This document shows positions 34,291-43,571 of a DNA stretch of 64,000 bases, one piece after another (the stretch's first letter is position 1; every line of letters starts with the position of its first letter). This DNA comes from Erythrobacter sp. (lineage in GTDB: Bacteria; Pseudomonadota; Alphaproteobacteria; Sphingomonadales; Sphingomonadaceae), in assembly GCA_025698865.1 (NCBI GenBank), contig JAILWQ010000004.1:215763-279762 (forward strand), read 5' to 3'. Both the position numbers and the translations under genes were made by a program. A model generated the notes under the pieces. It searched no databases, was not told where the DNA came from, and saw nothing but the letters and a program-made list of their open reading frames with translations.

Positions 34291-35685
34291 CTATGATGCC
34301 GCCGCAGGCCAGTTCCAGACGGCCATTTTTTCAATGCTCATATCCGCCATAGTGTAGGGGATCCCGCCGACGCCAAGCCCGGAGCGGCGCAGCCCTGCAA
34401 AAGGCATCCAGTCCACGCGGAATGCCGTATGGTCGTTCACCATCACAGCCGATCCCGCCAGAGACTGTATGCAATGATTGGCGATTGACAGCCGATCGCT
34501 GAATACAGCGGCCTGAAAGGCGTAAGGCAGGGCATTGGCCTGCTCGATAGCCAGGTCGATATCGTCATAGCCATACACGCAGATCACGGGGCCGAAGATT
34601 TCTTCCCGGGATATCTTGGCACTTTCGGGAGGATCGACAATGACGGTCGGGGAGAAAAGAGTGTCACTCAGACGGCTTCCCCCGCACACCAGGGTGCCTC
34701 CTGCTGCGATGGCTTCATCGACCCAGCGTTCGACGCGGTCAACTTCCTCCGTTCGGATCAGGGGTCCGCATTGGGTCTCAGCATCGGCGGGATCGCCCAC
34801 TACCAGCTTTTCGGCAGCTCGCCTTAGGTCATGAGCGAAGTCTTTCAATTCTGCAGCAGGGACGTACACGCGCTGCACGGAAACGCAGACCTGACCCGAA
34901 TGATAGAACCCGCCTTTGAGCAACGAGGCGATCACTGCTGCGCGCTCCACGCCGCTGTCCACGATTACCGGCGCCGCGCCGCCGTGCTCGAGAGCAATGC
35001 GGGTTCCCGGCGCCAGCTTCGAGCGAAGCATCCAGCCGATCTTCGCAGAACCGATGAATGAGAAGAACTCCGTGCGCGGATCGGTTACCATTCTTTCGGC
35101 AATATCGTTGCCGCAAGGTGCGAACCGGCACCAGGCCTCGGGCAGGCCGGCTTCATGAAGAATGCTCACGAAGCTCTGGCATGACAGAGGCGTTTCCAGC
35201 GCAGGCTTGATGAGAACGGGGCACCCGGCTGCTACCGCCGGTCCAACCTGATGGACGATCAGGTTGAGCGGGTGATTGAATGCCGAGATCGCCACGACAG
35301 GACCGATCGGTTCGCGGAATGTATATGCCGTCCTTCCCGCACCCGCTTCTGTCAGGTCCATGGGGATCTTGTGACCGCCGCCATCGCTGAGCGCCTGAAC
35401 GCACAAGTCGACGCTGTTGATCGCGCGACCGGCTTCCACGCGCGCATCGACCAGCGGTTTGCCGCCCTCCCTGACGATCTGGAGAGCCAGATCCTCGGCT
35501 CGTTCGCGCATGATATCCGCAGCCCGCCGGAGGATGGCGACACGCTCGTGCACGGCAAGCCAGCCATGGCGGTCGCGGTGGAGCAACTGCGCTTCATTCA
35601 GCCATTCATCGATTTGAGCCCAGTCGACAAGCGCTACTTCTGCAATCGGCGAGCGGTCGAAGGGATTGTGAACGATCGTTTTCAT
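34291..35685 (-). CDS. NAD(P)-dependent aldehyde dehydrogenase
   Basis: 464 residues from the ATG that overlaps the preceding stop (ATGA); a GTG nine bases upstream is less likely. Catalytic residues are visible: Glu in ALEHGGAAPV, Cys in HSGQVCVSVQRV, and the EEIFGPV motif. It oxidises an unknown aldehyde. Being coupled to the TPP enzyme upstream suggests that the two act in sequence, for example on an aldehyde produced by decarboxylation. Confidence 0.9.
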   Translation of the reverse strand: MKTIVHNPFDRSPIAEVALVDWAQIDEWLNEAQLLHRDRHGWLAVHERVAILRRAADIMRERAEDLALQIVREGGKPLVDARVEAGRAINSVDLCVQALSDGGGHKIPMDLTEAGAGRTAYTFREPIGPVVAISAFNHPLNLIVHQVGPAVAAGCPVLIKPALETPLSCQSFVSILHEAGLPEAWCRFAPCGNDIAERMVTDPRTEFFSFIGSAKIGWMLRSKLAPGTRIALEHGGAAPVIVDSGVERAAVIASLLKGGFYHSGQVCVSVQRVYVPAAELKDFAHDLRRAAEKLVVGDPADAETQCGPLIRTEEVDRVERWVDEAIAAGGTLVCGGSRLSDTLFSPTVIVDPPESAKISREEIFGPVICVYGYDDIDLAIEQANALPYAFQAAVFSDRLSIANHCIQSLAGSAVMVNDHTAFRVDWMPFAGLRRSGLGVGGIPYTMADMSIEKMAVWNWPAAAS

Positions 35686-37322
35686 AGCTCGCACACCTTT
35701 GCGCCGAGTTCGTCGATCAGCACCTTCTTGTTTTCGGAATAATCGACGGGCAGGTCGACAAGGTGCACGCCGCCAGCCTCGAATGCGGCGTTCAGGACCG
35801 AAACCAGATCCGCGCTTCGCTCGACACGGTGGCCGGTCGCTCCATAGCTTTGTGCGTAGGTGACAAAGTCGGGATTGGAAAAGGTCAGGCCGTAGTCCGG
35901 AAAGCCAAGCTGGTCCTGCTTCCAGCGGATCATCCCGTATGCTGCATCATTCAGAACGAGAACGACAAGGTTCAGTCCAAGCCTGACGGCCGTTTCCAGT
36001 TCCTGCGAGTTCATCATGAACCCGCCATCGCCGCATACCGCGAGCACTCTGCGCCCCGGCGCCAGCATCGCAGCCATCATGGCCGATGGAAGGCCCGCGC
36101 CCATCGTCGCCAATGCATTGTCGAGCAGGATGGTGCCAGGCTCGTGGGCGATGTAGTTTCTGGCGAACCAGATCTTGTAGATGCCGTTGTCGAGCGCAAC
36201 GATATCATCGCGCGCCATTACGCTGCGTACGTCGGCAACCACGCGCTGGGGGACCATCGGAAAACGTTCGTCGTCGCTGGTCTCGGAGATGTGCGAAGCA
36301 ATCTCGTGATGCAGGGCGGTATAATAGCTGCGGTCGCACTGCAGCTTGCCATCGAGGCGGCTTCCCAGCCGCTCGACCGATCCGGCGATGTCGCCGATGA
36401 CTTCGAGCTGCGGGAAGTAGACCTGATCGACTTCAGCCGCCTTGTAATTGATATGGATGACGGTCTGACCGTCCGGCTCCATGAAGAAGGGCGGCTTCTC
36501 CACCACGTCGTGACCGATATTGACGATCAGATCGGCCTTCTCGATCGCGCAGTGAACATAATCGCCCGACGATAGCGCCGCAGTGCCCAGATAGAGTTCG
36601 CTATCTTCATCGACCACGCCCTTGCCCATCTGGGTGTCGAAGAAGGGAAAGCCGGTATCAGACACGAATTTGCGCAACGCTTTCGAAGCGCGGCGGCGGT
36701 TCGCTCCAGCTCCGATCAATAGCAAGGGCCGTTCCGCAGCAAGAATACGCCGGGCCGCTTCGTCGAGCGCAGCATCTCCGGCGACCGCATAACGCCTGTC
36801 ATGCGGCGGTATGACCGGTTCGATCGTTTCCTCTTCAGCGATATCTTCGGGCAGTTCCAGGAGGACGGCTCCGGGTCTTTCTTCCTGCGCCAGACGGAAC
36901 CCTTCGCGAACGAGCGAGGGAATGCGATTGCCGTTCACGATCTGGGTCGAAGCCTTGCAGAGCGGCGTAAACAGGGAAACGACGTCGACAATCTGGAACT
37001 GGGCCTGTTTCGAGGTCTTGATCGGTTTCTGCCCGGTAATAATGACGAGCGGAAAGGCCCCGAGCGCGGCATAGGCCGCCGGTGTGGTCAGGTTCGTGGC
37101 ACCAGGCCCGAGCGTTGCCAGGCACACACCTGCCTTGCCGGTCAGGCGGCCATAGGTCGCCGCCATGAAGCCAGCGCCCTGTTCGTGACGGGCCAGAACC
37201 AGCGTGATGGCGGAAGTTCGCAGCGATTCCAGGAGATCCAGGTTCTCTTCGCCTGGAACGGCGAAAACATATTCGACTCCCTCGGCTTCGAGTGCGGCGA
37301 CCATGAGATCGGATGCTTTCAT
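35682..37322 (-). CDS. Acetolactate synthase-like TPP enzyme
   Basis: 546 residues. The TPP enzyme family is shown by the catalytic glutamate region VPGEENLDLLE, the central domain (LLLIGAGANRRR), and the TPP-binding GDGGFMMNSQELETA...ND motif. No small subunit gene is nearby, as in catabolic acetolactate synthases (AlsS) or related lyases. Co-transcribed with the aldehyde dehydrogenase by ATGA overlap. The substrate (pyruvate or another 2-oxo acid) is open. Confidence 0.88.
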   Translation of the reverse strand: MKASDLMVAALEAEGVEYVFAVPGEENLDLLESLRTSAITLVLARHEQGAGFMAATYGRLTGKAGVCLATLGPGATNLTTPAAYAALGAFPLVIITGQKPIKTSKQAQFQIVDVVSLFTPLCKASTQIVNGNRIPSLVREGFRLAQEERPGAVLLELPEDIAEEETIEPVIPPHDRRYAVAGDAALDEAARRILAAERPLLLIGAGANRRRASKALRKFVSDTGFPFFDTQMGKGVVDEDSELYLGTAALSSGDYVHCAIEKADLIVNIGHDVVEKPPFFMEPDGQTVIHINYKAAEVDQVYFPQLEVIGDIAGSVERLGSRLDGKLQCDRSYYTALHHEIASHISETSDDERFPMVPQRVVADVRSVMARDDIVALDNGIYKIWFARNYIAHEPGTILLDNALATMGAGLPSAMMAAMLAPGRRVLAVCGDGGFMMNSQELETAVRLGLNLVVLVLNDAAYGMIRWKQDQLGFPDYGLTFSNPDFVTYAQSYGATGHRVERSADLVSVLNAAFEAGGVHLVDLPVDYSENKKVLIDELGAKVCEL

Positions 37323-37414
37323 TCGTTGGTCCTCATTTTACGAGTTGCAGGGCGGTTCATGCCGTGCGCTGCCAAGCTGCTTGCCCACAGCGACCGACCC
37401 GATCGCCGCGCTTG

Positions 37415-38368
37415 TCAATGGTCGTGGTCATGGTGATGGTTCTTCTCGACCTGATGGTCCGGGATCATGTCCGGATCACAGTCCGCAGCGAGACAGGCTT
37501 CGAACGTTGCATGGGCGATGGCGTGCTGCGTCTCGAGCATACCGCGAGCCCGCGCCTTCACATCCTCGAAAGCCTGCAACGAAGATTCGGCAGGAACGAT
37601 ATGCGCCTCAAGCGCGCGATAATGCTCGCTGATGCTCCAGATATGGACGTGATGGACGTCGGCCACGCCTTCTGTGTCACGCAGGTCGCACACAATGCGA
37701 TCGAACTCGCTTTCGTCCGGCACCGCACCCATCAAGAGCCGCACCGTGCGAGGCAACAAAGTGACGCCTTGCCAGATCACATAGGCAGCAATGACCACGG
37801 TGATGATCAGATCGGCGATATAAAGTTCGTATCGCAGAATGAGTACGCCAGCCACGATCACACCGACCGAAGCCAGCGCATCGGACACATTGTGCAGAAA
37901 GGCGGCTTTCATGTTGAGGGAGTTTTTCGAGCTGGCGTAGACCATCACCGCCGTAACCACGTCGATCACCAACGCTATCCCGGCGACCCAGATTACGGTC
38001 CACCCCTCAACGGGTTGAGGGTCTGCGAAACGGTTGATCGCCTCGACGAGCAGATAGAAGCCGATGATAAGCAAAGTCGTCAGATTGATGAGAGCTGCCA
38101 CGACTTCCGCACGAGCATAGCCGAAGGTCATAAGCTTGTCGGCTGGCCGGCGCCCGATCCGCCTCGCAAACAGAGCCAGTCCAAGCGATGCCGCGTCGCT
38201 GAAGTTGTGCAGCGCATCGGCGATCAGTGCGAGCGAACCCGACAATATCCCCCCGATGATCTGGGCAACAGTCAGCAGGACGTTGAGGGCGACGGCCAAT
38301 ACAAGGCGGCCGTCGCTCATGTTCTCTTCGCCGTGACTGTGCCCGGCATGACCGCCGGATTGTGCCAT
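37415..38368 (-). CDS. czcD: Cation diffusion facilitator CzcD
   Basis: 317 residues from the ATG with AGGAGG upstream, its ATG overlapping the previous stop (TAATG). Six helices, with HxxxD in helix 2 (ALHNFSDAASLG) and helix 5 (LHNVSDALASVG), a short His-rich N-terminus (GGHAGHSHGEE), a C-terminal cytoplasmic domain with HHVHIWS, and a His-rich tail (KNHHHDHDH). CzcD exports Zn/Co/Cd from the cytoplasm in exchange for protons. Confidence 0.93.
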   Translation of the reverse strand: MAQSGGHAGHSHGEENMSDGRLVLAVALNVLLTVAQIIGGILSGSLALIADALHNFSDAASLGLALFARRIGRRPADKLMTFGYARAEVVAALINLTTLLIIGFYLLVEAINRFADPQPVEGWTVIWVAGIALVIDVVTAVMVYASSKNSLNMKAAFLHNVSDALASVGVIVAGVLILRYELYIADLIITVVIAAYVIWQGVTLLPRTVRLLMGAVPDESEFDRIVCDLRDTEGVADVHHVHIWSISEHYRALEAHIVPAESSLQAFEDVKARARGMLETQHAIAHATFEACLAADCDPDMIPDHQVEKNHHHDHDH

Positions 38369-39237
38369 TACCTGCCTCCTTTTTCTCTTCTCTTGGTCGT
38401 CGTAACGGACTGCGCGGGGGAATGCTGGAACGTGCTGTTCGAAACATCGAGTTCGCGCGACAGTTCTCCAAGCGCCGAGATCGCGAGGCCGAGCAGGGCG
38501 AATCCTCCGACAAATGCCGGGAGCGTCATGTGATTGGCGGCGACCGATCCGGTTCCCATGCGAAGCAGCGCGCGCGCCGATGCAACTATAAGAAAGCCCG
38601 GGATAATAGCCGCTAGCCAACCTCGCCCGCTGTCGGTGAATCCGTGCAGCGCCCAAAAGGTCAAGAGAGCGATGCCGATGAAAAGCAGGGAAAAGAGGAC
38701 AAGTAGCGCAAGCTGGTCCATCCTGCTCACTTGGGCGGATCGGTATTCATCGATCGCCTGGCGTCCTATTTCCAGGTTCGCAAAAACAAGCGCTGCAGAC
38801 ACCGCCACTGCTGTCGTCGCGGATGCCGCAGCGGCAGCACCCAAGAGAACGCTGTAAGGCAGGATTTCGAACGCAATCGACACCGAGATGCGACGAACCA
38901 GGGTTGGCCTATCGAAACATCGCTCGGGTCCGTCATCACCCCGTCTGAGTCTTGCGTATCGGCCAAGCTCGCTGAAAAGCAGAAGTAGCAGCCCGCCCGC
39001 CAGCATCAAACCAGTGAGTGCCCAGCGGGTGAGAGGGGATTGTCCCAGCGGAAGAGTTAGCAAGACGGCAAGGGCTGTAAAGGCACCCGAAACGCCGCCT
39101 GGCAGGAGCGGATGCAGGAAGTTCCAATTGCCTTTCGCCAATTTGCCGCCAATCATGACCCCGATGCCTGCTAGCATCGCCAGGACAAGGACCCGCGAAA
39201 GGTCCTGCGCGGCAAACAAAGTATCGAATAGCGTCAA
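38368..39237 (-). CDS. Hypothetical multi-spanning membrane protein
   Basis: 289 residues with about eight hydrophobic segments and a Lys/Arg-rich C-terminus. Some glycine-rich helices (MLAGIGVMIGGKLAKGN) recall transporters, but no family can be named. Overlaps the CDF-like genes on both sides by one to four bases, so it is part of the czc operon. Confidence 0.72.
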   Translation of the reverse strand: MTLFDTLFAAQDLSRVLVLAMLAGIGVMIGGKLAKGNWNFLHPLLPGGVSGAFTALAVLLTLPLGQSPLTRWALTGLMLAGGLLLLLFSELGRYARLRRGDDGPERCFDRPTLVRRISVSIAFEILPYSVLLGAAAAASATTAVAVSAALVFANLEIGRQAIDEYRSAQVSRMDQLALLVLFSLLFIGIALLTFWALHGFTDSGRGWLAAIIPGFLIVASARALLRMGTGSVAANHMTLPAFVGGFALLGLAISALGELSRELDVSNSTFQHSPAQSVTTTKRREKGGR

Positions 39238-39863
39238 TTCCTTTTCTCGCCGTGGACGGTCCCCGCCTCCTCATGCACATCCATATGCGTATCGCGCAGG
39301 ATCTGCACTCCGCCGTAGAGCGCTATGCAGGCGACCGCTATTCCGACCACCAGATCGGGCCAGTTGGCACCGGTAATCAGCACAACGATGCCGGCGATGA
39401 TGATCCCGCCATTGGAGATGAAGTCGTTGAAGCTGAACGTTGTCGCCGCCCGCATATTGACGTCCTTGTTCTCCATCTTCTGCAACAGGCGCAGGCAGTA
39501 GAGATTCACCAATCCCGCGACGAACGCCATCGCCATCATCAGCATGCCGCCCGGATCGGAACCTTCCACGAACCGACGGTAAGCATCGAAAATGACCCCA
39601 GCAGAGAAGATCAGCAGCATGATGCCGGAGAAGCGCGCGGCTCCGCGCTTCCAGGTCCGCGAGCGGGTTAGCGCAAGCAGGCTGAGCGCATAGACGATTG
39701 CATCCGATGAATTATCGAGGCCGTTTGCCAACAGCGCGTTGGAATCGGCAAAATACCCGACCGCGAAAAAGCCGATCGCGATGGCCACGTTAAGCCACAG
39801 GACAACCCACAGGGTCTTGCGCTTTTCAGGCGACCCGACATCGACCTCATGACCGCCACTCAT
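39234..39863 (-). CDS. CDF-like membrane protein without cytoplasmic domain
   Basis: 209 residues with six helices of the CDF type. Helix 2 retains GLDNSSDAIVY (DxxxD), but helix 5 has FNDFISNG in place of HxxxD, like the short CDF protein at 33062-33679. No C-terminal dimer domain. Four-base overlaps with both neighbours. It may act with CzcD or with the protein at 38368. Confidence 0.8.
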   Translation of the reverse strand: MSGGHEVDVGSPEKRKTLWVVLWLNVAIAIGFFAVGYFADSNALLANGLDNSSDAIVYALSLLALTRSRTWKRGAARFSGIMLLIFSAGVIFDAYRRFVEGSDPGGMLMMAMAFVAGLVNLYCLRLLQKMENKDVNMRAATTFSFNDFISNGGIIIAGIVVLITGANWPDLVVGIAVACIALYGGVQILRDTHMDVHEEAGTVHGEKRN

Positions 39864-40231
39864 GCTGCGTCCTCCCCGGTTCGTACCCAGCTTTCGGCAT
39901 GACTACGCTGTGATGGTTGGAAGAACTTCATTTCGGCGCGGAAGAGCGACGATGACATCTCCGTGCCCCACTCTTCCCATTTGCTGTCACCGATTATGGC
40001 GATCCGGCCGAAACAATCCTTATGCCGGACGTCGAACTTGAGATCGCGCCAGAGACCTCCGAGGTCCCAGCCCGAAAAATCAGGCGCGAGCTCGATTACC
40101 ATCGGGACGGTGCCGGCCTCGCGCTCCGCGATACGTTCGAATTGGGGAACAAAGCGGTTATAGTCTTCATCCTCCAGCCTGCCTCCGGCGCGTATCCAGA
40201 GCAGTCCGTTCTCTTCCTTCAGTGCCAGCAC
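39860..40231 (-). CDS. SpoIIAA-like (STAS) protein
   Basis: 123 residues from a GTG with AAGGAG upstream. A SpoIIAA-like fold: LALKEENGLLWIRAGG, RLEDEDYNRFVPQFERI, FSGWDLGGLWRDLKF, GRIAIIGDSKWEEWGT. Members are small cytoplasmic or membrane-associated proteins with unclear function. It lies between czcA and the CDF-like genes in a tight cluster. Confidence 0.82.
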   Translation of the reverse strand: MLALKEENGLLWIRAGGRLEDEDYNRFVPQFERIAEREAGTVPMVIELAPDFSGWDLGGLWRDLKFDVRHKDCFGRIAIIGDSKWEEWGTEMSSSLFRAEMKFFQPSQRSHAESWVRTGEDAA

Positions 40232-40253
40232 CGTATTCTCCTTTCCCGATCGG

Positions 40254-43200
40254 TCATGCGATGTCCTTCAGTTCGCGCTCTTCATCGCTCGTCACATTGC
40301 GACGCAGACGGTCCCACCACTTCTCGCGCCAGCTTCGCTCGTCGTCGGAACTGTGCAGTACGAGCCGCGCGATCGCGGGAAGGACGAACAGCGTGAGTGC
40401 GGTCGCAGTGATCAGGCCGCCAATGACGACCGTAGCCAAAGGACGCTGCACTTCGGCCCCTGTTCCGGTTGCAAGAGCCATGGGTACAAAGCCGAGTGAG
40501 GCCACCAGCGCGGTCATCAACACCGGTCGCAGGCGCGCGAGCGCGCCATCTGCGATCGCGTCATCAAGTGGCATACCACTTTCAAGACGCTGCCGGATCG
40601 CGGTCATCATGACGAGACCGTTGAGCACAGCCACACCCGACAGGGCAATAAAGCCGACCGCCGCCGATACCGAGAAGGGCATGCCTCTCAACACGAGGGC
40701 AAACACACCGCCCGCCAAGGCCATCGGGATGGCGCTGAACACCGCCAGGGCCGGAACCCATCCACCAAGCGCCATGTACAGCAGGAGCAGGACAACGGCG
40801 AAGCAGATGGGCACCACGATCGCGAGCCGAGCCTGCGCTTCCTGCAGGTTCTGATACTGCCCGCCCCACTCGATGAAGGAGGCAGGGGGCAGATCGACCT
40901 GGGCCGAAACACCTTCCTGCGCTTCTTCGACAAAGGAACCGAGATCGCGTTCGCGGACGTTGGCGGAAACGATGACGAGCCGGCGACCCTGTTCGCGCCG
41001 GACTTCGGCGAGACCATCGACGACCTCAAAATCGGCCAGCGTTCGCAGCGGAACCGTGACGCCGTTTTCGAGGACGATCGGCAGGGCTCCTAGCTGGTCG
41101 AAATCGTCGCGCGTTGCGTCTGCCAAGCGTACGACGACATCGAAGCGGCGGTCGCCTTCGAACACCAGGCCCGCCGGTCGGCCGCCAAGGGCGATGGCAA
41201 CGGATTGCGCCACGTCCTCGACCGTGAGACCGTACCGCGCGATGGTGGGACGATCGAAAGCGATGTCGAGCGTCGGAAAGCCCGTCACCTGCTGCACCTT
41301 TACATCGGCCGCACCCTCGACACCGCGAAGTACGCCTGCAACGTCGCCCGCCGCTTCGGTCAGTGCGGTGAGATCGTCGCCGTACAGCTTGACCGCCACA
41401 TCGCCGCGTACGCCTGCGATCAGTTCGTTGAAACGTAGTTCGATAGGCTGACTGAACTCGTACAGGTTCCCGACAAGACCGCCAAGTGCACTCTCCATCT
41501 CGCCAACGAGTTCATCCTTTGGCAAATCCGGGTCTGGCCACTCCTCACGCGGTTTCAGAATGACATAGGCATCCGATGCGTTGGGCGGCATGGGATCGCT
41601 GGCGACTTCTGCCGTACCGGTTCGCGAGAAGACCAGCTCGACCTGCGGAAACTCCTCGAGCCTGTCTTCGACCCGCCGCTGCATCGCCAAGGATCGTTCG
41701 AGTGAGGTCGAAGGAATCCGAAGCGATTGCACCGCTATGTCGCGCTCGTCGAGCTGGGGAGTGAACTCACTGCCAAGAAAGCCGAACATTATTGCCGCGA
41801 CAGCAAACAGGCCAGCACCAGCACCGATAACCGGCCAAGGACGCGCAATGGTCTTGCGAATAGCGGGACCGTAGCGATCCTTTGCCATACGGATCGGTTT
41901 CACCTCCTTCTCGGTCAGCTTCTTGTTAAGCAGGACCGCAATCATCGCGGGCACGAAGGTGAGTGACAGCACAAAGGCCGAAGCCAGCGCGAGCATGACC
42001 GTAATCGCCATTGGCGAAAACGTCTTGCCCTCGACCCCGGTGAAGGTGAGCAGCGGCGCATAGACCAGCAAAATGATTGCCTGTCCGTAGACCGTCGGCT
42101 TGATCATCTCCTGCGCGGCAAGCCGCGTCTCGGTAAGGCGTTCGCCCAGGCTGAGCAGCCGGCCTTCGCGATGCTGGCGCGTGGCAAGCCGCGCGACACT
42201 GTTCTCGACGATGATCACCGCGCCATCGACGATCAGGCCGAAGTCGAGCGCGCCGAGGCTCATCAAATTGCCCGAGACGCCCAGCCTGTTCATGCCGATG
42301 GCCGCCATCAGCATCGAGATCGGGATGACCAGGGCCGCGATAATGGCGGCCCGGATATTGCCGAGCAGGAGGAACAGCACCGCGATAACCAGCAAGGCGC
42401 CCTCGACCAGGTTTTTTTCGACCGTGGCGATCGTCGCATCGACAAGCGAAGAGCGGTTATAGACAATTTCTGCCACCACGCCGTCGGGTAGCGATGCGCG
42501 CACCTCTTCCAGTCGGTCTGCCGCCTGAGCCGATACGGTGCGGCTGTTCTCACCGCTGCGCATCAACACAGTGCCGACGACCGCTTCGTCGCCATTCAGC
42601 GAAGCAGCCCCCGTGCGCAGATCGCCCCCGATTTCGACATTCGCTACATCGCCGATGCGGATGGGCACACCCTCGCGCGTCGCGACGACAGCCTCCTCGA
42701 TATCGGCGATTCCGCCCAGTCGCGCATCGACGCGAACGAGCAGGGCTTCATCGGCCCGGTCCACGAAATTGGCGCCCGCCGCGAGATTGGCGGCCTCGAG
42801 CGCATTGATCAGGGAGTCGAAAGACAGGCCGTAGCCTGTAAGCCGTGCCGGATCGGGCTGAACGAGGAATTGCTTCTCGAAACCGCCGATTGAATCGACC
42901 CCGGCCACGCCGTCGATCGAACGCATGAGGGGTGCCACGACCCAGTCCTGCACAGTACGCAGATAGGCAGCCTTGGCGACCTCGCTTTCCAGCCGGTCGC
43001 CGCGCTCGGTTATGAAGCTGCCATCTCTCTGCCACCCAGTCCGGCCGCCTGTGGTCGCTCCCTTGCCGCCGGGATGCTCGTATTCGATTGTATACATGAG
43101 CACTTCGCCAAGCCCGGTGGAAATTGGCCCCATGGTCGGCTCCGCCCCTTCAGGCAGCGAGGCGCCGATCGGCGCGAGACGTTCGTTCACCTGTTGGCGA

Positions 43201-43571
43201 GCAAAGTAGATGTCGGTGCCTTCCTCGAAGATGGCGGTGACCTGGCTGAAGCCGTTGCGCGAAATCGATCGGGTCATCTCCAATCCCTCGATCCCGGCAA
43301 GCCCGGTTTCGATTGGAAAGGTCACCTGCGTCTCCACCTGAGAAGGCGAAAGCGCAGCCGCGCTGGTATTGATCTGCACCTGTGTGTTGGTGATATCCGG
43401 CACCGCGTCGATCGGCAGGCGCAACAGATTGAATGCGCCATAGATTGCCGCGAAAATGGTGAGGACGATAATCGCCCAGCGGAATCGCACGGCAACATCG
43501 AGGATCATCCCGATCAGGCCATGGTGATGGCTATTCTCGTCCGAATGGGACGACGTTTGATCAATGGCCAT
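40254..43571 (-). CDS. czcA: Heavy-metal RND pump CzcA
   Basis: 1105 residues. The N-terminal tail is His-rich (DQTSSHSDENSHHHG). Helix 4 contains DFGLIVDGAVIIVENSVARL, the signature of Zn/Co/Cd pumps (HME1), clearly different from the CusA at 22989. Two periplasmic domains and twelve helices are present. It uses the proton gradient to move metals through CzcB and CzcC. The start overlaps the czcB stop by 11 bases. Confidence 0.95.
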   Translation of the reverse strand: MAIDQTSSHSDENSHHHGLIGMILDVAVRFRWAIIVLTIFAAIYGAFNLLRLPIDAVPDITNTQVQINTSAAALSPSQVETQVTFPIETGLAGIEGLEMTRSISRNGFSQVTAIFEEGTDIYFARQQVNERLAPIGASLPEGAEPTMGPISTGLGEVLMYTIEYEHPGGKGATTGGRTGWQRDGSFITERGDRLESEVAKAAYLRTVQDWVVAPLMRSIDGVAGVDSIGGFEKQFLVQPDPARLTGYGLSFDSLINALEAANLAAGANFVDRADEALLVRVDARLGGIADIEEAVVATREGVPIRIGDVANVEIGGDLRTGAASLNGDEAVVGTVLMRSGENSRTVSAQAADRLEEVRASLPDGVVAEIVYNRSSLVDATIATVEKNLVEGALLVIAVLFLLLGNIRAAIIAALVIPISMLMAAIGMNRLGVSGNLMSLGALDFGLIVDGAVIIVENSVARLATRQHREGRLLSLGERLTETRLAAQEMIKPTVYGQAIILLVYAPLLTFTGVEGKTFSPMAITVMLALASAFVLSLTFVPAMIAVLLNKKLTEKEVKPIRMAKDRYGPAIRKTIARPWPVIGAGAGLFAVAAIMFGFLGSEFTPQLDERDIAVQSLRIPSTSLERSLAMQRRVEDRLEEFPQVELVFSRTGTAEVASDPMPPNASDAYVILKPREEWPDPDLPKDELVGEMESALGGLVGNLYEFSQPIELRFNELIAGVRGDVAVKLYGDDLTALTEAAGDVAGVLRGVEGAADVKVQQVTGFPTLDIAFDRPTIARYGLTVEDVAQSVAIALGGRPAGLVFEGDRRFDVVVRLADATRDDFDQLGALPIVLENGVTVPLRTLADFEVVDGLAEVRREQGRRLVIVSANVRERDLGSFVEEAQEGVSAQVDLPPASFIEWGGQYQNLQEAQARLAIVVPICFAVVLLLLYMALGGWVPALAVFSAIPMALAGGVFALVLRGMPFSVSAAVGFIALSGVAVLNGLVMMTAIRQRLESGMPLDDAIADGALARLRPVLMTALVASLGFVPMALATGTGAEVQRPLATVVIGGLITATALTLFVLPAIARLVLHSSDDERSWREKWWDRLRRNVTSDEERELKDIA

